Of a DNA stretch of 64,000 bases, positions 39,514 to 47,194 are shown in pieces (the first letter of the stretch is position 1; each line of letters opens with the position of its first letter). The notes beneath the pieces are model-generated. The model made no database searches. It worked only from the letters and a program-made list of their open reading frames with translations, and was not told the origin of the DNA. The stretch is from Myxococcales bacterium (GTDB taxonomy: Bacteria; Myxococcota_A; Polyangia; Polyangiales; Polyangiaceae), in contig JADJKB010000003.1 of assembly GCA_016706225.1 (NCBI GenBank), positions 806,001 to 870,000 on the forward strand. Reading direction: 5' to 3'. The position numbers and the translations under genes were made by a program.

Positions 39514-40242
39514 ATGAAGGCGCCTCTCCTTGGCTTGATGCTCTTCGCCCTGCTGCTGTTCGTGCCGCGCACGGCACCTGCCACCTCCTGCGACGTGCCC
39601 CAGCTCGGGTCGTCGCTCGAACGCGCCATGCTGGTGTTCACGGGGCGTGCGACCGTGCGCGAAGACACCGGAAATCAGACGCTGGTCGACATGGCCGTGG
39701 AGCGTGTGTTCAAGGGTTCGGTGCCGCGCAAGCTTCGGGTCAGTGGCGGTGGCCTGAAGGGCGCGATGTTCACGACGGGCAAACGCTACCTGGTGTTCGC
39801 GCGCATCCTGGACGCTGGTGAGGTCGTCGCGCACCTGTGCGGCGGAACCCAGCAACTGCCCAGCGACTGGGTGAAACGGCTGGGTGCCGGCAGCGCGCCC
39901 ACGTCGGGCGGTGCGCCCGTAGCTGCGATCAACGACGCGGGCGCGGCGGACGCGACGCCAGTCGAGCCGGTCGAACCCGCGCCGGCGGCGCCCGAAGCCG
40001 TCGCCGTCGCTCCGACGAGCAACACACCCGAGGCCGACGGGCCGCGTCCCGCTCCTGGTCCACCTGGTGTGACGCCGCCACCCAGCGGAGGCTGTGGCAG
40101 TTGCGGAGTGACCTCCGCGAAGGGCACAGCCGCCGGCTTGCCCTGGTTGATCCTGCTCACCGCGCTGGGGCGGCGACGCCGGGGGCGACCGTTCTTCTCT
40201 ACTCGACCGCGACCGCGCTCTTCGACAGCACCGACCGCATGA
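39514..40242 (+). CDS. TIMP/NTR-like secreted protein with MYXO-CTERM-like tail (paralogue)
   Basis: 242 residues from ATG 39514. Signal MKAPLLGLMLFALLLFV, then TSCDVPQLGSSLERAMLVFTG, VERVFKGSVP, YLVFARIL, LCGGTQ: the same layout as the gene at 25190-25945. The linker is Pro/Ala/Val-rich; the tail GCGSCGVTS, LPWLILLTALG and GRRRRGR is a good MYXO-CTERM signature, followed by an unusual 16-residue extension. Its 3' end overlaps the convergent DUF4185-like gene by 44 bp. Confidence 0.85.
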   Translation: MKAPLLGLMLFALLLFVPRTAPATSCDVPQLGSSLERAMLVFTGRATVREDTGNQTLVDMAVERVFKGSVPRKLRVSGGGLKGAMFTTGKRYLVFARILDAGEVVAHLCGGTQQLPSDWVKRLGAGSAPTSGGAPVAAINDAGAADATPVEPVEPAPAAPEAVAVAPTSNTPEADGPRPAPGPPGVTPPPSGGCGSCGVTSAKGTAAGLPWLILLTALGRRRRGRPFFSTRPRPRSSTAPTA

Positions 40243-42391
40243 CGACGACTCGGTACGGGTTCCACGTGCTCATCAACCAGTAGAAAGTCACCTCGTCACT
40301 GCCGTCTTGGATGAAGCGCGGCACGATGGCGCTGCCGTACTCGGCGCCAAAGTCGTCGGGGCGCGAGAGGTCCTGTTGCACCAGGGCCGAGGGATCACAC
40401 GACGCGCCCGGAAAGCTCGGCTCGATGCGTTCGGAGAGCAGCTCGGCTTGTTTCGCGGTCAGAAACATCAGCTCGCAGTAACCCGCGACGTTCGACCAAT
40501 ACGGGTTGTACAAGGTCACCGCGTTGGACCAGGGCCCCCAAGGATGGCGCGCGCTCCGGAGGTACACCCCGGCGTAAGGGTCGAGCGCGCGTTCTTCGGT
40601 CACGGTCGGGTGAAAATCTCGGGTCCAGACCGGCAGTCGCCCGCCGTAGATCATGATGAAGCGGCCGAAGCTCGGGAGCCAGATCACCGACGTCTGGTTC
40701 ACCGTCAGGCGATCCTCCGGGTAGACGGGGACAGCCTCGCTCTCGAGCGAGCTGAAGCGCGGAACATCACACACCGACGGCTCGTCGTCACAGCCGGAGA
40801 AGAAGCGGGGCGCGCTCAGCTTTTTTGCGCCCGGTGCTCCCTCGAAGGCGTGTTTCCAGAAGAACAACTCGACGCGACCGTGGGGCGTGCCGAGATCACT
40901 CGGGTGGCCGACGATGCCGCTGCGTCCCCAGGCGTAGACCTGGGTTGCGTCCGGAACGTGAAACGCGATGGGCGGGACCAGGTCAGCGCCCTGCCGGTAC
41001 ACGTCGAGCGCACCGGATGTCTCGAGCTCGGACGGCAACAGAGAACGGAGTGACACGTCAGGTGAGCTCAGCGCCAGCGTGGCCGGCGCGCTACGCTTGA
41101 AGCACGGAGTGCTGCCGTCGGCGGCGCTGCAGTCGCCGTAGAGGCACACTCCCTTGGCCCCACACTGGTCTCCGTTGGGGCAAGGTTTGCTCGCGTCGCA
41201 CGAGACGCCGACGCTCGAGTCAGTGCTGGTGGGGGCCAGCACGAACATGCGCCCGTCGATGCTGAAGCCGGGACCTGGAACGCGCGAGGAGCCCAGCCGC
41301 GCCCCGGTCGTAGCGCCCGTCGCGGTGTCCACCGTCAAACGACCGTCCATCGTCACCGGAGCGATGAGCTTGCTCTCTGGAAGCTGGTGCACGGGGTCCA
41401 AGCTGGGCCCGCCGTGTACGAAAGCGAGGTCGATGCAGCGCTCGGGGCCGGTCGGCGGATCACTCTCCGCCTGATCAGAGAACGCCATCGAGTCGTCGTT
41501 CGAGGGTTGCTGCCCAAACGGGGAGCCGCCCGGGTAGACGGCACCATTTTGATCCTTGGGGTACGACTCGAGCGGCACTGGTTGGGTGTCACCGAACAAA
41601 AAGACCAACCGACGTTTGCCGCTGCCGTCCGTGTGCTCGAGCGGTGAGCCGAGATCCGCCGCAGCGACCACTGGGTTGTCGGCATTGCCAGGATTTCCAC
41701 CCGCCGGCACGTTGGCCGCATAGCGATCGTTTGCGTCGAACGCGAAGGGCAAGCGCACCGGCGGTTTGTCGTCCGTGCCGCTGAAGTTCCAGGATGAGAT
41801 GGGAGGCAGCGCCAGAAAGCCGCCGATCAAGTTGCAGACGTAGTCCGTCTGCGTGAAGTGCGGTGCACAGCGAGCAGCGTCGCTGCCGGCGAAGGCACAG
41901 CTGGTCACGGGCACACAGCCCGACGCTGGCGCGCAGTAACGGAGCTGTCTGCCCCGCGGCGGCGCGAGCTCGCCCAAGGTTTCTCCACTCTTGCTCGACA
42001 CACGCAGCGTGACGAGCGCCTCGAAGGTGTCGTCAGCGAGCCGACGACCGCTCGTGTCCGAACCGTCCCAGTCGACGCTGAGCTCCACACTCCCGGCGCC
42101 GGTCAGAGCGCGCTCGTCGCTCAGCCTGCGCACCGGAATGCCACCGCCTTGTACGAGCTCGAACACCGCGCTCACGCTGCAGTCCGAGGCACACGCCGCT
42201 GGCACGCCGGAGACCCGCGCCGTCACATTGAGCACGACGCCGCCCGCTCGGGAGTCGAACGGCGCTGGAGCCTCGAGCTTCTCCAGCGCCAAGGTCAGCG
42301 GGCGGCCGCTCTTTGCATCGGTCGGGTCAGTGCAGCCCAGCGCGCAGAAGAGCGCCCCCCACGCGACGACGATGGCCTTCGACGGGAGCAC
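40199..42391 (-). CDS. DUF4185-like lipoprotein
   Basis: 730 residues from GTG 42391 (LPSKAIVVAWGALFCALGC, a lipoprotein signal); the frame is open upstream but not protein-like. The N-terminal 200 residues are beta-rich with a Cys cluster (CAPASGCVPVTSCAF). From about residue 240 the pattern VFLFGDTQPV, VWLPSFGRFIMIYGG, SVIWLP, YAGVYLRSARHPWGPWSN and GAEYGSAIVP fits DUF4185, a beta-propeller-like family found with glycosidase-type domains. A second Cys block lies mid-protein. Surface carbohydrate binding or hydrolysis is inferred. Confidence 0.85.
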   Translation of the reverse strand: MLPSKAIVVAWGALFCALGCTDPTDAKSGRPLTLALEKLEAPAPFDSRAGGVVLNVTARVSGVPAACASDCSVSAVFELVQGGGIPVRRLSDERALTGAGSVELSVDWDGSDTSGRRLADDTFEALVTLRVSSKSGETLGELAPPRGRQLRYCAPASGCVPVTSCAFAGSDAARCAPHFTQTDYVCNLIGGFLALPPISSWNFSGTDDKPPVRLPFAFDANDRYAANVPAGGNPGNADNPVVAAADLGSPLEHTDGSGKRRLVFLFGDTQPVPLESYPKDQNGAVYPGGSPFGQQPSNDDSMAFSDQAESDPPTGPERCIDLAFVHGGPSLDPVHQLPESKLIAPVTMDGRLTVDTATGATTGARLGSSRVPGPGFSIDGRMFVLAPTSTDSSVGVSCDASKPCPNGDQCGAKGVCLYGDCSAADGSTPCFKRSAPATLALSSPDVSLRSLLPSELETSGALDVYRQGADLVPPIAFHVPDATQVYAWGRSGIVGHPSDLGTPHGRVELFFWKHAFEGAPGAKKLSAPRFFSGCDDEPSVCDVPRFSSLESEAVPVYPEDRLTVNQTSVIWLPSFGRFIMIYGGRLPVWTRDFHPTVTEERALDPYAGVYLRSARHPWGPWSNAVTLYNPYWSNVAGYCELMFLTAKQAELLSERIEPSFPGASCDPSALVQQDLSRPDDFGAEYGSAIVPRFIQDGSDEVTFYWLMSTWNPYRVVVMRSVLSKSAVAVE

Positions 42392-42524
42392 CAAAGCGCA
42401 GTCTAGCCCGAACGCTCGGGTGGCAGACGCGCGGCCACCCCGGCTCGATGCCCGCGAACCGCTGCGCACGCGGGAGAACCCGCTAGGAAACACCCACTCT
42501 AGACACTAGGCTCGCCCGCGGAAA

Positions 42525-44144
42525 ATGGCCGTAGGCTGGCGCCGCTCCGCTCGACTCAGGCTCGGGAGACTCTGGGCGAGCCTCCGCGCGCGGCCACTGA
42601 ACGCGATGGCCGCGTTCGTCGCCATCGGGGCTTGCATCTACGTCGTGGTCTACCCGTTCAGCGTCGTGCGTTATCCGCCCATGACGGATCTTCCGTTCCA
42701 CGCCAGCGACATCAGCATCTACCGGCACTACTGGGACCCCGCGTTCGGCTTCCAGCAACAGTTCACGCTGCACCCGTTCGAGGTGCCGTACATGTCGATG
42801 TACGCCATCGGCGCGCTGTTCGCGCTGGTGCTGCCCATGAACGTGGCGGTCAAAGCCTCCGCCATCGTCATGCTCGGACTCTTGCCGGCCGGTCTCTCGG
42901 TCCTGTTCAGCGGGATGAAGAAGAGCCCGCTCTGGGGCGTGCTCGGGCTCGGAGCCGTGTGGATGCACCTCACCCACTGGGGCTTCCTCAACTTCGTCGG
43001 CGCCATCGGGCTGTTTGCAATGTGCGTCGGCTTCGCCCTCTTGATCGTCGACCGCCCCACCCGCGGCCGGCAGCTAGGCCTCGCACTCGGGTTGATCGCC
43101 ATCTTTTTCACCCACCTGTTTCGCTTGCCGTTCGCGCTGCTCGCGGTGTTCGGCACGGCAATTTGTGTCTGGCCCGCCACCCGCCGGCTGTGGCCCGCGG
43201 TGTGGCCCACGATTCCCAGCATCCTGCTCTACGCCGTCTGGCACTTCATGCCGAAACAGGCGCACATCGACGTCGCCGCGAACTTGAAGTGGTCACCCGA
43301 ACGCATGGGCGAGATCCCGAGTTATCTGGTCGACGGCTTCGGAGGCACCGCGGGGGCGCTCGAGCGCGGGTACTTCAACGACTTCGTCGCCGCGGCGCTG
43401 GTGCTGGGCCTCTCTTCCAGCTTCTGGTTCGTCTTCCAGGGCCGGCTGCGCGGCCGTTCGTTCCGGGAGTGGTGGTGGGGTATTTCCGTCACCGTGCTGC
43501 CGGCGCTGTTCGCGCTCGGGTTTCTGTTTGCCTACCTGGTGCTGCCGATGCGCATCGGGCTCTGGTGGTACGTCTACCCGCGCGAGGTCACTCCCGCGCT
43601 GTTCATCTTGTTCGCGGCGGTTCCGGACATGCCGAAGGCGGGCTGGTACCGCCTGCCGCTGGTGGTCGCACTCGCGGTGTTCAGCGGCCGCACGGGCTAC
43701 CATGTCGCACAGCAGTATTACGCGTTCGAGCAGAACACGCGCGATTTTCAGGAGATCGTCCGAGAGATCCCCAAGGCACCCCGGCTCGCGTACCTGGTGT
43801 TCAACCACGATGGCTCGACCCGCGCGGTGACGCCTTTCATCCACCTGCCCGCCTGGGTGCAAGCCGAGAAGGGCGGCGCGCTTTCGTTCCACTTCATTGG
43901 CTGGAACCACAATCCCATCGCCTACCGGGACGGCAGTCCGAACGTTCCTCCAAAAGTGCCGGAGCGCTGGGAGTGGCAACCCAACTGGTTCGACGTGCGC
44001 AAGAACGGCGCCTGGTTCGACTGGTTCCTGGTCCGACGTTACGGCAATCCGGCCGGGATCTTCAGCGCCGATCCGAGCATCCACCTGGTCGGACAGCGGG
44101 GTTCGTGGTGGCTCTTCCGCAGGGTGGAACGCCCCGCCGGCTGA
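42525..44144 (+). CDS. Polytopic membrane protein (GT-C-like), unknown
   Basis: 539 residues from ATG 42525 with about ten transmembrane helices. The first external loop contains PPMTDLPFHASDISIY, an Asp-containing loop after TM1 as in GT-C glycosyltransferases and related membrane transferases; a C-terminal soluble domain of about 150 residues follows (VFNHDGSTRAVTPF, FHFIGWNHN, WEWQPNWFDVR). It lies 14 bp upstream of the kinase-macro gene, so the two are probably coexpressed. Function is not assigned. Confidence 0.85.
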   Translation: MAVGWRRSARLRLGRLWASLRARPLNAMAAFVAIGACIYVVVYPFSVVRYPPMTDLPFHASDISIYRHYWDPAFGFQQQFTLHPFEVPYMSMYAIGALFALVLPMNVAVKASAIVMLGLLPAGLSVLFSGMKKSPLWGVLGLGAVWMHLTHWGFLNFVGAIGLFAMCVGFALLIVDRPTRGRQLGLALGLIAIFFTHLFRLPFALLAVFGTAICVWPATRRLWPAVWPTIPSILLYAVWHFMPKQAHIDVAANLKWSPERMGEIPSYLVDGFGGTAGALERGYFNDFVAAALVLGLSSSFWFVFQGRLRGRSFREWWWGISVTVLPALFALGFLFAYLVLPMRIGLWWYVYPREVTPALFILFAAVPDMPKAGWYRLPLVVALAVFSGRTGYHVAQQYYAFEQNTRDFQEIVREIPKAPRLAYLVFNHDGSTRAVTPFIHLPAWVQAEKGGALSFHFIGWNHNPIAYRDGSPNVPPKVPERWEWQPNWFDVRKNGAWFDWFLVRRYGNPAGIFSADPSIHLVGQRGSWWLFRRVERPAG

Positions 44145-44158
44145 GGTAGTCTCGCGGC

Positions 44159-45640
44159 ATGCTGAGTGCAGGGGAGCGGATCCGCGACTACGAGGTGTGG
44201 GGCAGGCTCGGCGGCGGCGGCATGGGGGACGTATGGCTGGCGCGGCACGTCGTGATGGCGGCGCCCGTCATCATCAAGACCTTGCGCGCGGAGATCGGCG
44301 ATTCACCGGCGGACCGCGAGAAGCGCATGGTGACCGAGGCTCGGCTGATGGCGCGCATCTCGAGCCCCAACGTGGTGCGAGCCCTCGACGTCGGAACCCA
44401 CGCCGAGATCCCTTACATCGTTCAGGAGTATGTCGACGGGATCGACATGAACGAGCTGGACCACTCTCGCCGCGAGAGCCTCGGTCTCGGGCTGCCGCTC
44501 TGGTTCGTCTGCGACGCCGCCGCGCAGATCGCCCACGGGCTCCACGCCGCGCACCAACACGGGATCTTGCACCGAGATCTGAAACCCTCGAATCTGTTTG
44601 GCGCGGCCGACGGCAACATCAAGCTCGGCGACTTCGGCATCGCGGTGCAGACGCAGATCTCGGAGAAGAACCTGGCGGGCAGCGCGGGCACAGTGCGTTT
44701 CATGCCACCGGAGGCGCTGCGGCATGAGCCGCTCGATCGCCGCGCAGACGTGTATGGGCTCGGGGCAACGCTGTACGATCTTCGCTACGGGGTGCCGCCG
44801 TTCAGCCGCACCGAGGACGTGCTCGACCCAAGGCTTACGGCCACCTGCCCGAGCCCCGAGAGCGCAGAAGAGGCCTACTTCCAGCACGTGCTCGGGCGCA
44901 TGCTGGAAAAGGACAAAGAGGTCAGGCTGAGCGACATCACCGAGGCGCGGCGGGCCTTCAGCTCCCTCGCTCGTGTCTCTCGGCCAGCGTGTCGCCCTGC
45001 CCGCCGCGTCGATGGCAGCATCTCACTCGGCAGCGTGCGGGTCGTCAGCGAAGCGGCGAACATTGCGCTCGCTCAGGTCGACGGCATCGTGAGCTCCGCC
45101 AACTGGCAGCTCGTGATGCGCACCGGGGTGAGCGAAGCGCTGCGCCTTGCCGGCGGCGACGAGCTGGAAGAGGAAGCGCTCTCACACGGTGAGCAACCGC
45201 TTGGCGCGTGTGTGGCAACCGGACCCGGTCGCCTGCACTGCCGGCGCGTCTTGCACGCCGTGAGTGCCTGGGAGGAGGCGTCGTGCATCGGGCGCGCGCT
45301 GCAGCGAGCGCTGCTCTTGGCCGAGCGACTCGGCTTGCGCAGCCTGGCAGTGCCCGCCCTCGGCACCGGCGCCGCGCGGGTCACGCTCGAGGCCGCCGCC
45401 CAAGCTCAGGCCGCGGTCCTCCGATGGTATCTGTCACTCGGCGGCTCGCGCCTCCAGGAGGTGCGTTTCATTCTGTACGACGACGCCAAGCTGCGGGTGT
45501 TCCGCGACGTGCTCGAGAGCGAGCTCTTTGGCATGGACGACGACCCACCGTTCGACGCCGGCCGCAAACACGGCGCCAGCGAGCTCGATGCGAGCGCACC
45601 GACGGAGATCGTGTCCGCGCTCAGGCCGTCGACGGGCTGA
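44159..45640 (+). CDS. Ser/Thr kinase fused to macro domain
   Basis: 493 residues from ATG 44159. Residues 10-275 form a Hanks kinase with GGGGMGDVWLA loop, Lys40 (IIKTL), HRDLKPSN (138-145) and DFG (158-160), all catalytic residues intact; the activation segment is unusual (GTVRFMPPEA). Residues about 290-455 match a macro domain: VDGIVSSAN (N315), the AGGDE segment (331-335), VPALGTGAARVTL (398-410) and RFILYDDAKLRVF near the end, the ADP-ribose-binding fold. No transmembrane segment; cytoplasmic. The fusion suggests phosphorylation controlled by, or acting on, ADP-ribosylation or NAD metabolism (inference). Confidence 0.93.
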   Translation: MLSAGERIRDYEVWGRLGGGGMGDVWLARHVVMAAPVIIKTLRAEIGDSPADREKRMVTEARLMARISSPNVVRALDVGTHAEIPYIVQEYVDGIDMNELDHSRRESLGLGLPLWFVCDAAAQIAHGLHAAHQHGILHRDLKPSNLFGAADGNIKLGDFGIAVQTQISEKNLAGSAGTVRFMPPEALRHEPLDRRADVYGLGATLYDLRYGVPPFSRTEDVLDPRLTATCPSPESAEEAYFQHVLGRMLEKDKEVRLSDITEARRAFSSLARVSRPACRPARRVDGSISLGSVRVVSEAANIALAQVDGIVSSANWQLVMRTGVSEALRLAGGDELEEEALSHGEQPLGACVATGPGRLHCRRVLHAVSAWEEASCIGRALQRALLLAERLGLRSLAVPALGTGAARVTLEAAAQAQAAVLRWYLSLGGSRLQEVRFILYDDAKLRVFRDVLESELFGMDDDPPFDAGRKHGASELDASAPTEIVSALRPSTG

Positions 45641-45726
45641 GCCAGAGCGCTCCGAGCAGCGCGGCCTGCGCAACGGTCGAGAAGCAGGCGGGCACGGGGA
45701 GCGGGGCTCGCCGCGAGTGACAAACC

Positions 45727-45814
45727 CTAGAACACCGATCAGCTTGCGCTGCTCGTGTTCTAGGACACTTACGTTGGGGCTGCGCCCCAACCCCCCATCC
45801 GCCGGCCTCGCCGG
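45727..45814. repeat. Repeated multi-hairpin element, copy 2
   Basis: In the 243-bp convergent gap between the kinase-macro gene and the MepA-like gene. The first 64 nt repeat 23841-23904 with three mismatches. CTAGAACAC (45727-45735) pairs with GTGTTCTAG (45755-45763); TTGGGGC/GCCCCAA (45774-45790) is identical to copy 1; a third stem CCGGC/GCCGG (45802-45814) has different sequence from copy 1 but the same position and 3-nt loop size. Location between convergent genes fits a bidirectional terminator. Confidence 0.85.
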
Positions 45815-45883
45815 TAGTTCAAGTGGGTTTTCGCCGCTCATGCCCATCGCGATCTGAGCGTCGCAAGACTGCTCGGGTCGAGG

Positions 45884-47068
45884 CTAGTCACACGACCCGT
45901 TCGGTCGTTTTACACGCACGTGGAAGTGTTTGACGTGCCCGGTCACGCTGCGCATGAACGTGCCCTTCCAAGGCGCGTAGGTGGTCTTCTGCGCGAAGTA
46001 GGCGTTCACCTCCGACTGCACGGCGACGTCGTTGTTCAAGATGCCCCAGGCAACACCGGTGTCGACGAACAGCTTCGCGAGGGCGAGCTTCGGGGCCTTG
46101 TTGGCGCAAGAGATGTCGGTGGCGCAGCCGGCGACGATGTCCACGTGAGTGCCGTCGTCGTGGGTGGCGTGGTCGACCGTGCTGCAGGGCCCCTCGTTCA
46201 TGTCCATGACGGAGAGGGGCGAGAGGGAGGGATAGAGCGGTTTCCAGTGGGTCGCCACCGTGTAGATGCTGTCGATCAGCAGCTTGGTGCCGCGCGAGCA
46301 GCCGTCCGCCTTGTGGGTGTAGAGGCCCGACGGCACGGAGTCGGGCAAGAGGAAATAACCGTTGACGACGTCGTCGCCATCGAAGTTCGGCGGGCTCAGC
46401 AGCGTGCCAGGGCCGGGCGGCTCGCAGTCCACCTTCGTGGTCAGCGAGTAGCTGGCATCCGACGGCATGCTCGGGGTGAAACCACCGTCGACGATGTACC
46501 AGTCCGTCACGAACACACTCACGACCGCGCCCGCCTTGGCCGTCAGCTGCACGTGAGCGACACTCTGGCCTTTGCCGGAGCTCAGCGCGGTGATCTGTGG
46601 GTCCTTGCCGACGGCCGGCTGCGCTCCGTCGAACAAGGTCGTCCCGTCCGCTCCGTTCACGATCAAGGCCGGGTTCCACGCGCCGGCGCTAGCCTCGAGC
46701 TTCAGGTCCACCATCACACCGGCAGGAAGAGCGAGCGCGTATTGGTGCACGTTGTACTTGCCGCTGCCGAAGTCCTCGCTGACCGTGGACGAGCCGCACA
46801 ACCCCGAGAGCGACGAGGCTTGCCAGCACTGGCCCGCATCGCAGGGTGCCTGCGACGTCGGCTCGGGTGGGCTCGCGTCGCCGCCGGCATCGGGCGTCGC
46901 AGTGGGGGCCGCGTCCGCGCTCCCCGTCTTGCCGGCCGTGCCGCCATCGGTCGCGGCGGACGGCTCGGGCGGCTCGGGCTCGCCTGCGACAGGGTCAGCG
47001 CCGCTGCAGGCTCCGAGCAGCAGAACGACCGGACCAAACACAGAGAGGCAGGGCCACCAGCGAGGCAT
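45884..47068 (-). CDS. MepA-like LAS metallopeptidase lipoprotein
   Basis: 394 residues from ATG 47068; lipobox GAC follows PVVLLL. Ala/Pro/Thr-rich linker, then a beta-rich middle region with DGQ/NGADGTTLF. The C-terminal 150 residues carry DHATHDDGTHVDI, which aligns with GHASHQIGLDVDI of MepA (zinc His, His and Asp), and GHVKHFHVRVK, matching its third zinc His. This indicates a penicillin-insensitive murein endopeptidase-type (M74/LAS) metallopeptidase. It probably trims peptidoglycan cross-links from the outer membrane. Confidence 0.85.
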   Translation of the reverse strand: MPRWWPCLSVFGPVVLLLGACSGADPVAGEPEPPEPSAATDGGTAGKTGSADAAPTATPDAGGDASPPEPTSQAPCDAGQCWQASSLSGLCGSSTVSEDFGSGKYNVHQYALALPAGVMVDLKLEASAGAWNPALIVNGADGTTLFDGAQPAVGKDPQITALSSGKGQSVAHVQLTAKAGAVVSVFVTDWYIVDGGFTPSMPSDASYSLTTKVDCEPPGPGTLLSPPNFDGDDVVNGYFLLPDSVPSGLYTHKADGCSRGTKLLIDSIYTVATHWKPLYPSLSPLSVMDMNEGPCSTVDHATHDDGTHVDIVAGCATDISCANKAPKLALAKLFVDTGVAWGILNNDVAVQSEVNAYFAQKTTYAPWKGTFMRSVTGHVKHFHVRVKRPNGSCD

Positions 47069-47194
47069 TCCTCCACTAGGGTGCACGCCGCGGGCCAAGG
47101 CCGACGGGAGGTGATGGAAAGCAAAACTCAGCCGGAACGTGGCTGCGCATACCCGACCGCCACCTCCCGCTGCAACCAGGGGTTGGCAGCTCGG

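Noticed and set aside
42632..44149. 505-residue second frame inside the membrane protein gene
   Set aside because: Same-strand frame shadow; Arg/Pro-rich and lacking membrane helices, whereas the other frame encodes about ten.
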